Shown piece by piece: positions 44,888 to 53,264 of a stretch of 64,000 nucleotides of DNA. The notes beneath the pieces were generated by a model that worked only from the letters and a program-made list of their open reading frames with translations, was not told the DNA's origin and did no database searches. A program made the position numbers and the translations under genes. The stretch is from an uncultured Myroides sp. (GTDB lineage: Bacteria; Bacteroidota; Bacteroidia; Flavobacteriales; Flavobacteriaceae): positions 1 through 64,000 of the forward strand of contig CAJYTF010000053.1 in assembly GCA_913777665.1 (NCBI GenBank). The letters run 5' to 3'. Position 1 is the first letter of the stretch. Every line of letters begins with the position of its first letter.

Positions 44888-45283
44888 TTTACTTTAATTT
44901 TAGGATTGACAAAAAGTAAATCTTCAATAAATTGTTGATTATTTTCGGGGGAAACAAGAATGCTATCAAATTTATTATAAATTATTTCTAAACGGTTAAA
45001 AGAATTTGCCGCTGCTGCTTGAATACTATTACTTTCTTCTATTCTACGAATACTATTTATCGAAAATTTTTGATCAAATATAAACCTTGTTTTAATCGTC
45101 AAACATTCATTGTCTATTATATATCGCAACGTGATTAATACATAAGAAAAATATACCGTACTCAAAATGCCAATAATAATTATGCCCCATTCCTTTATAA
45201 CTATTCCATAAAATAAAAGACATACAAAAAAACAGCATAAAGAGCCAAAATATTTTACCAATCTTTGATTTGTGTACCTTCAT
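44881..45283 (-). pseudogene. Bacterial PH-domain protein, frameshifted near its start
   Basis: The downstream frame gives the body of a bPH_4-type PH domain (YIIDNECLTIKTRF, FSINSIRRIEESNS, FNRLEIIYNKFDSILVSPEN, DLLFVNPKIKVKK) after a membrane hairpin. The expected N-terminus, MKVHKSKIGK, starts at the ATG 45283 but in another frame, which runs on as unrelated sequence. Removing one base from the plus-strand TTTT at 45253-45256 joins them into MKVHKSKIGKYFGSLCCFF and yields a 133-residue protein of typical family length. So this is a single gene with a 1-nt frameshift, real or artefact. Function unknown; PH proteins of this kind are small membrane proteins. Confidence 0.7.
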
Positions 45284-45320
45284 TCTTGTATGTTGTATAT
45301 TTTTACAAATGAAAAGATAC

Positions 45321-45350
45321 AAAAAAATCTTCCAATTGGAAGATTTTTTT
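45321..45350. terminator. Terminator of the heavy-metal-domain gene
   Basis: A 13-bp perfect stem, AAAAAAATCTTCC (45321-45333) with GGAAGATTTTTTT (45338-45350), around AATT. It overlaps the end of the 45349 gene. Confidence 0.85.
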
Positions 45351-45555
45351 ATGCTTTGCAACAACCGTCTAAATTTTCGTAAGCTACTAAGTCGGCTTTT
45401 ATTTCATCGGCATCGAAACCTAATTTTGAAATAGCGGTTTTAATATTTTGCAAATTTGTTTTTTTAGGATTGAAGTAAACCGTAATAGTTTCTTTTTCTT
45501 CATCTAACTCGTACATTTTTACACCTTTTACTTTTAGCATTTCTGTCTGAAACAT
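45349..45555 (-). CDS. Heavy-metal-associated (HMA) domain protein, 5'-truncated
   Basis: From the ATG at 45555 the frame gives 68 residues: VKGVKMYELDEEKETITVYF and NLQNIKTAISKLGFDADEIK, the second half of an HMA metal-binding fold, and the LDGCCKA tail typical of flavobacterial periplasmic HMA proteins. The metal-binding CxxC and the signal peptide are missing from this product. The same frame continues upstream as CSKDCETCGK, that is, the CxxC, but is stopped at 45589-45591 without a start codon, right where the neighbouring gene ends. The gene seems to have lost its 5' end by rearrangement. The product as it stands would not bind metal normally. Confidence 0.6.
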   Translation of the reverse strand: MFQTEMLKVKGVKMYELDEEKETITVYFNPKKTNLQNIKTAISKLGFDADEIKADLVAYENLDGCCKA

Positions 45556-45580
45556 TTTTCCGCAGGTTTCGCAATCTTTG

Positions 45581-46210
45581 CTACAATTTTAGAATCTTTC
45601 CTTCAGATACAAGAATAGTATTAAACCAACCTATTGAATATTTTCCATCTTGAAGTATTTTACCATTATGACTATAAACAAAATCTCCAATAGTGAATCC
45701 TTCTGAAAGTTTTGTTCGGATAATTATAATTCCTTTATCAGTGTGAATTTTCTTATGAAAATATCCATCTATAAATTCAATATCTGATTTTTTACTATAT
45801 TTAATATCCTGATTTTTTAGATATTTATTTTCCAAATATTGATTTATCTCTTCAAGTGAATTTATGCCAAATTCAAACTTGTTTTCATTAATAAAGAATA
45901 CATAATCATTTTCATTATCAATTTTTAGAACTAATATATCTTCATCTAAAAAAGCGTGCTTTAAAAGATAACTTTCAGAATCAACGTCAATAATTATTGA
46001 ATTATTTCCTAAATAATCCCATGAACCTTTTTTAACTTTTCCGTTTTGAGACAATATTAATTCTTTTGAATTTCGAAATACATATACACTTTTTGTTGTG
46101 TTTATATCATCAATTATTACCCAAAACTTATCAGCTATTAAAGTAATATCTTCTAACTTCTTGGAATAGTTAAAAATTCTTGGAATTATATTCGAAAAAT
46201 ATACTTTCAT
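45581..46210 (-). CDS. Hypothetical protein
   Basis: 209 residues, no signal peptide or membrane helix, beta-rich with repeated short strands (KKGSWDYLGNNSIIIDVD, NDYVFFINENKFEFGINS, GFTIGDFVYSHNGKI). I do not recognise the family. Its stop codon lies within the 5' remnant of the truncated HMA gene, so this gene, or the segment carrying it, probably arrived by a recombination that removed the start of the HMA gene. It is separated by 9 bp from the upstream nitroreductase gene. Confidence 0.55.
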   Translation of the reverse strand: MKVYFSNIIPRIFNYSKKLEDITLIADKFWVIIDDINTTKSVYVFRNSKELILSQNGKVKKGSWDYLGNNSIIIDVDSESYLLKHAFLDEDILVLKIDNENDYVFFINENKFEFGINSLEEINQYLENKYLKNQDIKYSKKSDIEFIDGYFHKKIHTDKGIIIIRTKLSEGFTIGDFVYSHNGKILQDGKYSIGWFNTILVSEGKILKL

Positions 46211-46219
46211 AAAATATTA

Positions 46220-46852
46220 TTAATCAATACATATAATCATATCGTTGGTTGCTTTTCTTACCTTTTTCAATTCTGCTTGCCAATCGTTTTCGGCATCGCG
46301 GTAACCAATCGGTAAAATAACAACGCTTTTTAATCCTTTTTCTTCTAAATTCAACAGTTTATCAACTTCATGGTTTATAAAACCTTCCATTGGTATCGAA
46401 TCTACTTGCAAAGCTCCGGCTTCTGTCAATGCCATTCCTAAAGCAATATAAACCTGTCGAGAAGCATGTTCAAACTGATGTTCTAACGACATGGACGTTA
46501 ATTGCTTTATAACGCCGTTTTTGTAATTATCAGAGAATCCTTTTGGTAAATCACGTTCTTTTTCGTAATAATCAAAATAATGATTCATTCTGTTAATATC
46601 GTAATAATTCCAAGCAGCAAAAATGATCAAATGCGAACAATCTGTTAATTGCGATTGATTAAAAGCTACTGCCTTAATTTTTTCTTTTAACGATTGATTG
46701 GTAATTACAATCATTTCAAAGGGCTGCAAACCGGAAGAAGTTGGTGCCAATCGCGCCGCTTCTAAAATACTGTTTACCTTATCTTGAGAAACTTTTTCGC
46801 CGTTCATTTTTTTGGTAGCGTAACGCCACTGCAATGCGGGAATAATGCTCAT
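46220..46852 (-). CDS. NAD(P)H-dependent nitroreductase family oxidoreductase
   Basis: 210 residues of the FMN-binding nitroreductase fold (NfsB/YodC group): N-terminal ALQWRYATKKMNGEKVS, the FMN phosphate loop AARLAPTSSGLQPFEMIVI (about residues 32-50) and the C-terminal VVILPIGYRDAEND. It probably reduces quinones or nitroaromatics using NAD(P)H; the physiological substrate is unknown. It follows purC by 92 bp, a gap with a hairpin repeat. Confidence 0.88.
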   Translation of the reverse strand: MSIIPALQWRYATKKMNGEKVSQDKVNSILEAARLAPTSSGLQPFEMIVITNQSLKEKIKAVAFNQSQLTDCSHLIIFAAWNYYDINRMNHYFDYYEKERDLPKGFSDNYKNGVIKQLTSMSLEHQFEHASRQVYIALGMALTEAGALQVDSIPMEGFINHEVDKLLNLEEKGLKSVVILPIGYRDAENDWQAELKKVRKATNDMIICID

Positions 46853-46887
46853 AATTTTATTTTTATGATTACCACAACTTTACTATT

Positions 46888-46936
46888 CGTCAGTTCGAGT
46901 TTATAGAAGAGTTAGTTTTATTAACTCAAACTGACG
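46888..46936. repeat. Hairpin repeat between nitroreductase and purC genes
   Basis: CGTCAGTTCGAGTT (46888-46901) and AACTCAAACTGACG (46923-46936) are reverse complements at 13 of 14 positions with a 21-nt loop. The outer GTCAGTTCGAG word resembles the ends of the REP-like element at 15940 (GTCACTTCGAG). It could also help end purC transcripts, although it lacks a T run. Confidence 0.55.
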
Positions 46937-46944
46937 ATAATAAA

Positions 46945-47901
46945 TTATTTTTTATACGATGCCAAAAAGGTATTTACATTTTGTTCAATACGTTCCTGAA
47001 TATTTGATACATCGGCTTTTTCAAATTTTTCACCAATGATATTTTCGTATAATTCAATGTATCTGTCTGAAACTGTTTCAATGTATTCATCTGTCATTTC
47101 AGGAATCTGCTGACCATCTTTTCCTTGAAAACCGTTTGAAATTAACCACTGACGTACAAATTCTTTTGATAATTGTTTTTGAGCTTCGTTTTTATCCTGA
47201 CGATCTTGGTATCCATCTGCATAAAAATAACGAGAAGAATCTGGCGTATGAATTTCATCAATCAATACAATTTTTCCGTCTTTGGTTTTACCGAATTCGT
47301 ATTTTGTATCAACCAAAATCAATCCGCGCGATGCTGCAATTTCTGTTCCACGCTGATATAAAGCATGTGTGTATTTTTCCAATACTTCGTAATCTTCTTT
47401 AGAAACAATTCCTTGTGCTAAAATTTCTTCTTTAGAAATATCTTCATCGTGTGTTCCTACAGCAGCTTTGGTAGTTGGAGTGATAATTGGTGTTGGAAAT
47501 TTATCGTTCTCTTTCATACCTGCAGGCATTTCAACTCCGCACAAAACACGTTTTCCTTCAGCATATTCACGAGCTGCATGACCCGATAAATAACCGCGAA
47601 TAACCATTTCAACCTTAAAAGGTTCGCACAAATACCCAACAGCTACATTAGGATCTGGGTTTGCAACCAACCAATTTGGAACAATATCTTGAGTAAGTTG
47701 CATGAATTTCGATGCAATTTGGTTTAAAATTTGTCCTTTATATGGAATTCCTTTTGGCATAATTACATCAAAAGCCGATAAACGGTCGGTAGCAATCATT
47801 ACCAATAAATCATCGTTAATATTATAAACTTCGCGTACTTTTCCTTTGTAAACAGATTTTTGACCCGGAAAATTAAAGTTAGAAGAAGTTATGGTTTTCA
47901 T
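46945..47901 (-). CDS. purC: Phosphoribosylaminoimidazole-succinocarboxamide synthase (SAICAR synthetase)
   Basis: 318 residues. PurC ligates aspartate to CAIR with ATP in purine synthesis. Family motifs are evident: [93 protein letters not shown] and [12 protein letters not shown]. Length agrees with the longer bacterial/fungal-type PurC. It lies 18 bp downstream of the E1 gene and may be cotranscribed with it, though the two share no pathway. Confidence 0.95.
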   Translation of the reverse strand: MKTITSSNFNFPGQKSVYKGKVREVYNINDDLLVMIATDRLSAFDVIMPKGIPYKGQILNQIASKFMQLTQDIVPNWLVANPDPNVAVGYLCEPFKVEMVIRGYLSGHAAREYAEGKRVLCGVEMPAGMKENDKFPTPIITPTTKAAVGTHDEDISKEEILAQGIVSKEDYEVLEKYTHALYQRGTEIAASRGLILVDTKYEFGKTKDGKIVLIDEIHTPDSSRYFYADGYQDRQDKNEAQKQLSKEFVRQWLISNGFQGKDGQQIPEMTDEYIETVSDRYIELYENIIGEKFEKADVSNIQERIEQNVNTFLASYKK

Positions 47902-47919
47902 TTGTTGTTGTGTGTTTAT

Positions 47920-49896
47920 TTAAAACTGTAAAAGTACTAATAATTCTTGTTCAAAACGTTCTTTAGGCAAATATTGCGCCTCTAAATTATCCATGAAAGG
48001 TATCGGTGTTTCAATACTTGCCACACGTTTTACAGGTGCATCAAGATACTCAAAACAATTTTCCATAATCCAAGCCGATAAATCGCTGGCAATTCCACCA
48101 AACATTGAATCTTCTTGTAAAATAATTACTCGGTTTGTTTTTTGTACCGATTTTCTAATGGTTTCGTAATCTAAAGGTTGTAATGTTCTTAAATCGATCA
48201 AATCGGCAGAAATATTCGGGTTGTTTGCCAAAGTATCCAACGCCCAATGAACGCCCGATCCGTACGAAATAATCGTAACATCGGTTCCTTCTTTAATTAA
48301 TGAAGCCTGACCAAACGGAATGGTGTAGTAATTTGTTGGAACATCTTGCGATTTACTGCGGTACAGATTTTTATGTTCAAAGAAAATTACCGGATTTGGA
48401 TCGTTAATCGCAGTATTCAACAAACCTTTGGCATCGACAGGAAAAGCAGGATAAACCACTTTTAAACCAGGAGTTTTTGTAAACCAAGCTTCGTTTGTTT
48501 GCGAATGAAACGGACCTGCACCAGAACCTGCACCACAAGGCATACGCACTACCACATCGGCATGTTCGCCCCAACGGTAGTGCTGTTTTGCCAATAAATT
48601 TACAATTGGATTAAAACCTGTTGAAACGAAATCGGCAAACTGCATTTCTATAACCGATTTGTATTTATTGATTGATAAACCGGCAGCCGATGACACAATA
48701 ATACTCTCGCAAATTGGCGTGTTACGTACACGATCTTTTCCAAAAGCATCAACAAAACCTTCGGTTACTTTAAAAGCACCGCCGTATTCTGCAATATCTT
48801 GCCCCATGATTATTAAATTCTCATGACGCTCAAACGATTGTTTTAATCCTTCTGAAATCGCATCGATAAATCGAATGTTTTTTGTTTCGGTCGATGCATC
48901 AAAATGCTGATATTCGTAAGGTTTGTAGACATCGTTCAATTCCGTTTCCAGATTAGCTTCTAAACCAGCTTCGTCTTGTGTAATTTTCCAATGCGTATCA
49001 ATTTCTTCTTTAATTTCTTTTCTTAACTGCGCATCTTGTTCTTCAGACAAAATTCCCATTTCGGTTAAATAGTTGTTGAAACGAGTAATTGGATCTTTAA
49101 TTTTCCATTCGTCAAACAATTCCTGAGGAATATATTTGGTACCACTCGCCTCTTCGTGACCACGCATTCTAAACGTTTTCATTTCAATTAAAACCGGATG
49201 CGGATTTTGGCGCATATCTTCTGCAATTGCAGAAAGTTTTGTATAAACTTCCACAATATTGTTTCCGTCTATGATATGACTCTCAATACCGTAACCAATG
49301 CCTTTATCGGCTAAATTTTCACATTTATATTGTTCTCGCGTAGGTGTTGAAAGTCCGTAACCGTTGTTTTCAATAATAAACATAACCGGTAAATCCCAAA
49401 CGGCAGCAACGTTTAATGCCTCGTGAAAATCACCTTCAGACGTTGCTCCTTCACCCGTAAAAACAGCTGTAATTTTATTTTCTTTTCGTAGTTTATGCGC
49501 CAATGCAATACCATCGGCAATACCTAATTGCGGACCCAAATGCGAGATCATTCCCACGATATTAAATTCTTGTGTTCCAAAATGAAACGAACGATCGCGT
49601 CCTTTTGTAAATCCGTTGGGTTTGCCTTGCCATTGCGAAAACAATCTGCTTAAAGGAATGTTTCTGCTTGTAAAAACTCCAAGGTTTCTGTGCATTGGCA
49701 AAATGTATTCATCGTTATGAAGGATTGATGTTACACCAACGGCGATAGCTTCCTGCCCCATTCCGGAAAACCATTTTGATACTTTTCCCTGACGAATCAA
49801 GATCAACATTTTTTCTTCTATTAACCTTGGTTTCAGTAATTTCTTATATAAATCTAACAGTATATCTTGCGATAAAATTTGTTCTTGAACTTCCAT
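47920..49896 (-). CDS. 2-oxoacid (2-oxoisovalerate-type) dehydrogenase E1, alpha-beta fusion
   Basis: A 658-residue fusion. Residues 1-310 are the TPP-binding E1 alpha part (MGQEAIAVG, HRNLGVFTSR, TPP motif FTGEGATSEGDFHEA to IIENNGYGLST at 147-182); residues 330-658 are the E1 beta transketolase-like part (FIDAISEGLKQSFERHENLI, PICESIIVSSAAGLS, MPCGAGSGAGPFHSQ, EHKNLYRS). E1 decarboxylates branched-chain 2-oxoacids or related substrates and hands the acyl group to the E2 lipoyl domain. Fused E1 is common in Bacteroidota. The E2/E3 genes are not in this window. The start is supported by the alpha N-terminus and the palindrome and promoter region upstream. Confidence 0.88.
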   Translation of the reverse strand: MEVQEQILSQDILLDLYKKLLKPRLIEEKMLILIRQGKVSKWFSGMGQEAIAVGVTSILHNDEYILPMHRNLGVFTSRNIPLSRLFSQWQGKPNGFTKGRDRSFHFGTQEFNIVGMISHLGPQLGIADGIALAHKLRKENKITAVFTGEGATSEGDFHEALNVAAVWDLPVMFIIENNGYGLSTPTREQYKCENLADKGIGYGIESHIIDGNNIVEVYTKLSAIAEDMRQNPHPVLIEMKTFRMRGHEEASGTKYIPQELFDEWKIKDPITRFNNYLTEMGILSEEQDAQLRKEIKEEIDTHWKITQDEAGLEANLETELNDVYKPYEYQHFDASTETKNIRFIDAISEGLKQSFERHENLIIMGQDIAEYGGAFKVTEGFVDAFGKDRVRNTPICESIIVSSAAGLSINKYKSVIEMQFADFVSTGFNPIVNLLAKQHYRWGEHADVVVRMPCGAGSGAGPFHSQTNEAWFTKTPGLKVVYPAFPVDAKGLLNTAINDPNPVIFFEHKNLYRSKSQDVPTNYYTIPFGQASLIKEGTDVTIISYGSGVHWALDTLANNPNISADLIDLRTLQPLDYETIRKSVQKTNRVIILQEDSMFGGIASDLSAWIMENCFEYLDAPVKRVASIETPIPFMDNLEAQYLPKERFEQELLVLLQF

Positions 49897-49965
49897 AAAA
49901 ACGGTTGTAAATATTTTTGGGCTAAAAGTACTAATTTTATTTGTGTAAGCCTCTAAAATATTTTT

Positions 49966-49981
49966 TTCACTACATAGTGAA
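49966..49981. promoter_or_regulatory. 16-bp palindrome, candidate TetR-family operator
   Basis: TTCACTA-CA-TAGTGAA: two perfect 7-bp arms with a 2-bp centre, in the divergent region between the E1 gene and tetR, directly upstream of the TTTG box at 49987. Size and position suit autoregulation by the adjacent TetR protein, possibly also control of the E1 gene. Confidence 0.45.
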
Positions 49982-49986
49982 TTTTT

Positions 49987-50018
49987 TTTGGCAGACTCAA
50001 GTTTTATACTTAATTTTG
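49987..50018 (+). promoter_or_regulatory. Strong Bacteroidota-type promoter upstream of tetR
   Basis: TTTG (49987-49990), 20 bp, then TAATTTTG (50011-50018): a full match to the -33/-7 consensus. Predicted start near 50025. The next coding start is 130 bp away with a terminator between. Confidence 0.6.
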
Positions 50019-50024
50019 CTCCTA

Positions 50025-50135
50025 ATCAACAATAAAACACTCATTAAAACTCTAACTTTATTTTAATTGACTTTCATTTAGGATGTTGTTATAGAGAAAG
50101 ACTGACTTATAGAAAATATGAGTCAGTTTTTTTTT
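50025..50135 (+). ncRNA. Candidate small RNA or attenuated tetR leader (about 110 nt)
   Basis: The interval from the predicted start (about 50025) to the end of the T run (50135) has a consensus promoter, no convincing open frame and a strong intrinsic terminator. It could be a free-standing small RNA, or a leader in which read-through to tetR is controlled. A second -7 element after the terminator (50135-50142) could let tetR be transcribed independently, which favours the small-RNA reading. No known RNA family is recognised. Confidence 0.4.
50101..50135 (+). terminator. Intrinsic terminator upstream of tetR
   Basis: ACTGACT (50101-50107) pairs with AGTCAGT (50121-50127), extendable by A/T and wobble pairs, followed by nine T (50127-50135). 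Confidence 0.7.
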
Positions 50136-50142
50136 AATTTTG
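50135..50142 (+). promoter_or_regulatory. Candidate -7 element for tetR
   Basis: TAATTTTG matches the consensus exactly, 12 bp upstream of the ATG at 50155 and just after the terminator T run. The -33 region falls in the terminator stem and is poor. Confidence 0.35.
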
Positions 50143-50154
50143 TTTTACATTATA

Positions 50155-50820
50155 ATGAATGTTATGGAAGATGAATCTAAAAGTCGTAAACGAACTTCTG
50201 GTAAGTTGCGCGATAAAGAGCGTACGAAAGTTAAAATGATACAAGCCGTAGGTAAAGTTCTTTTAAAAAAGGGCTATACCGGTTTAAATGCGTCTTCAAT
50301 TGCAAAAGAAGCCGGCATTGATAAAAGCTTGGTTTGGACGTATTTTGGAAGTTTAGATAATTTGGTTGAAGAATATATTGCCCAACGCGATTTCTGGAAA
50401 TACAAAGCTGCCGATTCTATTAATAACATGCTTACGTTTAAAGATGGAATTAAGGAAGAATACATGAGCGGTCTGTTACAATTTCAATTTCAGGCTTTGT
50501 TAGATGACGAAATTTTACAGCGCATTATGCTTTGGGGAATCAGTGAAAAAAAGGATTTCTTAAGACATTTATCTGATGAACGGGAATTGATTGGCGAGGA
50601 AATATTTAAAATTGTTGATCCGCAGTTTAAAGATTCAAATATAGATATTCGTGGAATTTTAGCCATTATAGTCGCAGGAATTTATTATTTGGTTCTTCAT
50701 GGAAAAACCAATGGAAGTCTTTTTTGTGGGATCGATTTAAATACTGCAGATGGTGAACAGCGCGTGAAAGAAAGTATTGCTCAAATTATTTCAATGGCTT
50801 ACAAAAAAACAATCGCTTAA
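50155..50820 (+). CDS. TetR/AcrR family transcriptional regulator
   Basis: 221 residues from the ATG at 50155 (an ATG at 50164 is equally possible). The N-terminal DNA-binding domain is clear: KVKMIQAVGKVLLKKGYTGL followed by NASSIAKEAGIDKSLVWTYF, the TetR helix-turn-helix. The C-terminal helical domain, presumably ligand-binding, has no recognisable ligand motif. It lies upstream of the 2OG oxygenase gene on the same strand and diverges from the E1 gene, with a 16-bp palindrome between. Regulation of either neighbour is an inference. Confidence 0.85.
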   Translation: MNVMEDESKSRKRTSGKLRDKERTKVKMIQAVGKVLLKKGYTGLNASSIAKEAGIDKSLVWTYFGSLDNLVEEYIAQRDFWKYKAADSINNMLTFKDGIKEEYMSGLLQFQFQALLDDEILQRIMLWGISEKKDFLRHLSDERELIGEEIFKIVDPQFKDSNIDIRGILAIIVAGIYYLVLHGKTNGSLFCGIDLNTADGEQRVKESIAQIISMAYKKTIA

Positions 50821-50878
50821 CTTCTTTTTTTAAAAACTTTATTCATAAATACGTAAATTTGAATTTAAAGTTTTAATA

Positions 50879-51829
50879 ATGCAAAATATACCTAGTGTTG
50901 ACTTGCGTGATTTCCTATCGGATGATCCGGTACGCAAACAAAAATTTGTAAATGAAATCGGTAAAGCTTACGAAGAAATTGGTTTCGTAGCATTAAAAGG
51001 ACACTTTTTAAGTGATGAATTGGTTGAAAAACTGTATCAGCAGGTTCGTAGCTTTTTTAATCTACCTTTAGAGGTTAAAGAAAAATACGAAATTCCTGGA
51101 ATTGGTGGCCAACGCGGATATGTTTCGTTCGGAAAAGAATCTGCAAAAGGACGAACAACCGGCGATTTAAAAGAGTTTTGGCATTTTGGTCAGTACGTTG
51201 AAAACAACGACAAACTGGCAAACGAATATCCTAAAAACGTAACGGTTAGTGAACTTCCTGAATTTAATTCAACAGGAAAAGAAGCTTATAAAATGCTTGA
51301 GAAAACCGGAGTTTATGTTCTACGTGCTTTGGCTTTGTATTTAGGTTTGAACGAATTTTATTTTGACGATTTTGTTAAGAACGGAAATTCAATATTACGC
51401 CCAATTCACTACCCTCCTATTCTTAATGAACCAAAAGATGCTGTTCGTGCCGCAGCACACGGCGACATTAACTTAATAACTTTGTTAATGGGTGCGCAAG
51501 GCAAAGGTTTACAGGTACAAAATCACAACGGAGAATGGATTGATGCTATTGCAAAAGATGATGAATTGGTTATTAATGTGGGTGATATGTTATCAAGACA
51601 CACCAACAATAAATTGAAATCTACCATACACCGAGTGGTAAATCCTCCAAGAAAATTATGGGGAACAGCGCGTTTTTCTATTCCGTTTTTTATGCATCCG
51701 ATAAGCGAAATGCCTTTAAATTGTTTAGATAATTGTGTTACGGAAGAAAATCCTAAACTATATGACGATATAACTGCAGGTGAATTTTTAACCGAACGTT
51801 TAATTGAATTAGGGTTGATAAAAAAATAA
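50879..51829 (+). CDS. 2-oxoglutarate/Fe(II) oxygenase, isopenicillin N synthase family
   Basis: 316 residues with an N-terminal DIOX_N region (IPSVDLRDFLSDDPVR, EEIGFVALKGH) and the jelly-roll core with iron ligands His194, Asp196 (AAHGDINLITLL) and His251 (STIHRVVNP), plus Arg265 and Ser267 (RFSIPFF) for 2-oxoglutarate. All catalytic residues are present. Members hydroxylate or desaturate small molecules or oxidise amino-acid-derived substrates; the substrate is not readable. It follows tetR by 58 bp. Confidence 0.88.
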   Translation: MQNIPSVDLRDFLSDDPVRKQKFVNEIGKAYEEIGFVALKGHFLSDELVEKLYQQVRSFFNLPLEVKEKYEIPGIGGQRGYVSFGKESAKGRTTGDLKEFWHFGQYVENNDKLANEYPKNVTVSELPEFNSTGKEAYKMLEKTGVYVLRALALYLGLNEFYFDDFVKNGNSILRPIHYPPILNEPKDAVRAAAHGDINLITLLMGAQGKGLQVQNHNGEWIDAIAKDDELVINVGDMLSRHTNNKLKSTIHRVVNPPRKLWGTARFSIPFFMHPISEMPLNCLDNCVTEENPKLYDDITAGEFLTERLIELGLIKK

Positions 51830-51831
51830 AA

Positions 51832-51850
51832 AAGAGGCGACAGCCTCTTC
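51832..51850. terminator. Bidirectional terminator between the oxygenase gene and rocD
   Basis: AAGAGGC (51832-51838) pairs with GCCTCTT (51843-51849) around GACA, with A- and T-rich flanks; the rocD stop follows at 51853. Confidence 0.75.
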
Positions 51851-51852
51851 TT

Positions 51853-53088
51853 TTATTTCTCAAACTCCTTTAAAGTTTCTGTAATAATTCTAACACAATC
51901 TAACAATTGTTCTTGGTTCATAACCAATGGTGGTGCAAAACGAATAATGTTTCCGTGTGTTGGTTTTGCAAGTAATCCGTTATCGCGTAAACGTAAACAA
52001 ATATTCCAAGCGGTGTCGCTGTCTTCGGTATCGTTAATTAAAATAGCGTTTAACAATCCTTTACCACGTACCAAAGAACAAATGTTTGATGTTGAAATAT
52101 ATTCAGTTAATTTTTCTCTGAACATTGCTCCTAATCTTTCAGCATTTTCAGCCAATTTTTCATCAATAACAATATCTAAAGCTGCCATTGCAACTGCTGC
52201 TGCCAAAGGATTTCCTCCAAAAGTAGATCCGTGTTGTCCCGGTTTAATTACATTCATAATTTCATCGTCAGCCAAAACAGCCGAAACTGGGTACATTCCG
52301 CCCGATAATGCTTTACCTAAAATTAAAACATCTGGCTTGATATTTTCATGATCAACCGCCAACATTTTACCTGTACGTGCAATTCCTGTTTGAACTTCAT
52401 CTGCAATAAACAACACATTATTCTGTTTACACAATTCAAAAGCTGTCGATAAATATCCGCTGTCAGGAACGTAAACTCCAGCTTCACCCTGAATAGGTTC
52501 TACTAAAAATCCTGCTACATTTTTGTTAGTGATAACATCTTTTAAAGCATCAATATTATTATAAGGAATACGCACAAAACCTTCGGTATAAGGACCATAG
52601 TTTTTACGAGCTTCCTGATCGTTTGAAAAAGAAATAATGGTAGTTGTACGTCCATGGAAATTGTTTTCACAAACAACGATTACCGCTTCTTCTTCCTTAA
52701 TTCTTTTTACTTCGTATGCCCATTTTCTCGTCAGTTTAATAGCTGTTTCCACAGCTTCTGCGCCAGAATTCATTGGCAAAACTTTATCAAAACCAAATAA
52801 CTTGGTTATTTTTTCTTCGTAAACGCCTAATTTATCGTTATAAAATGCACGTGAAGTAAGTGTAAGCTGTTGTGCCTGATTTGTTAAAGATTCAACCAAT
52901 TTCGGATGACAATGACCTTGGTTTACTGCTGAATATGCCGACAAAAAATCGTAGTATTTTTTACCTTCAACATCCCAAACATAAACGCCTTCACCTTTTG
53001 TAAGTACTACCGGAAGCGGGTGATAATTATGCGCTCCGTATTTTTCTTCTAATGCAATTGCATCATTACTTGTTAATAAACTACTCAT
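51853..53088 (-). CDS. rocD: Ornithine aminotransferase
   Basis: 411 residues of a class III PLP aminotransferase. PLP-lysine is Lys259 in [31 protein letters not shown] holds the PLP-binding Asp, and [14 protein letters not shown] near the N-terminus with the LTSRAFYND segment is specific for ornithine delta-aminotransferases. It converts ornithine and 2-oxoglutarate to glutamate semialdehyde and glutamate. The frame extends upstream to 53121, but the ATG at 53088 starts the conserved protein. Confidence 0.93.
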   Translation of the reverse strand: MSSLLTSNDAIALEEKYGAHNYHPLPVVLTKGEGVYVWDVEGKKYYDFLSAYSAVNQGHCHPKLVESLTNQAQQLTLTSRAFYNDKLGVYEEKITKLFGFDKVLPMNSGAEAVETAIKLTRKWAYEVKRIKEEEAVIVVCENNFHGRTTTIISFSNDQEARKNYGPYTEGFVRIPYNNIDALKDVITNKNVAGFLVEPIQGEAGVYVPDSGYLSTAFELCKQNNVLFIADEVQTGIARTGKMLAVDHENIKPDVLILGKALSGGMYPVSAVLADDEIMNVIKPGQHGSTFGGNPLAAAVAMAALDIVIDEKLAENAERLGAMFREKLTEYISTSNICSLVRGKGLLNAILINDTEDSDTAWNICLRLRDNGLLAKPTHGNIIRFAPPLVMNQEQLLDCVRIITETLKEFEK

Positions 53089-53252
53089 TATTATTAGTTT
53101 ATAAATTTTAAAATAAGCCATTCCTTCTTAACGGAGAGAAATCATCCAAAGGTGCAAGGTACTAAAAATAGAACTTTTCTAAAAACATTAAGGGTTAATT
53201 TTATAAACAATCTAAATAACGGTTGGTGCAGAAATTTCTGCGAACATTATAT

Positions 53253-53260
53253 TATTTTTG
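53253..53260 (+). promoter_or_regulatory. -7 element abutting the rlmD start
   Basis: TATTTTTG fits TAnnTTTG exactly and ends only 4 bp before the rlmD ATG at 53265, so the transcript would be nearly or fully leaderless. The -33 region has only TTTCTG-like sequence. Confidence 0.45.
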
Positions 53261-53264
53261 CACC

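Noticed and set aside
45107..45364. Separate 85-residue membrane protein gene
   Set aside because: Its part MKVHKSKIGK is the true start of the PH-domain protein, but the rest reads the wrong frame of that gene; a frameshifted single gene explains both frames.
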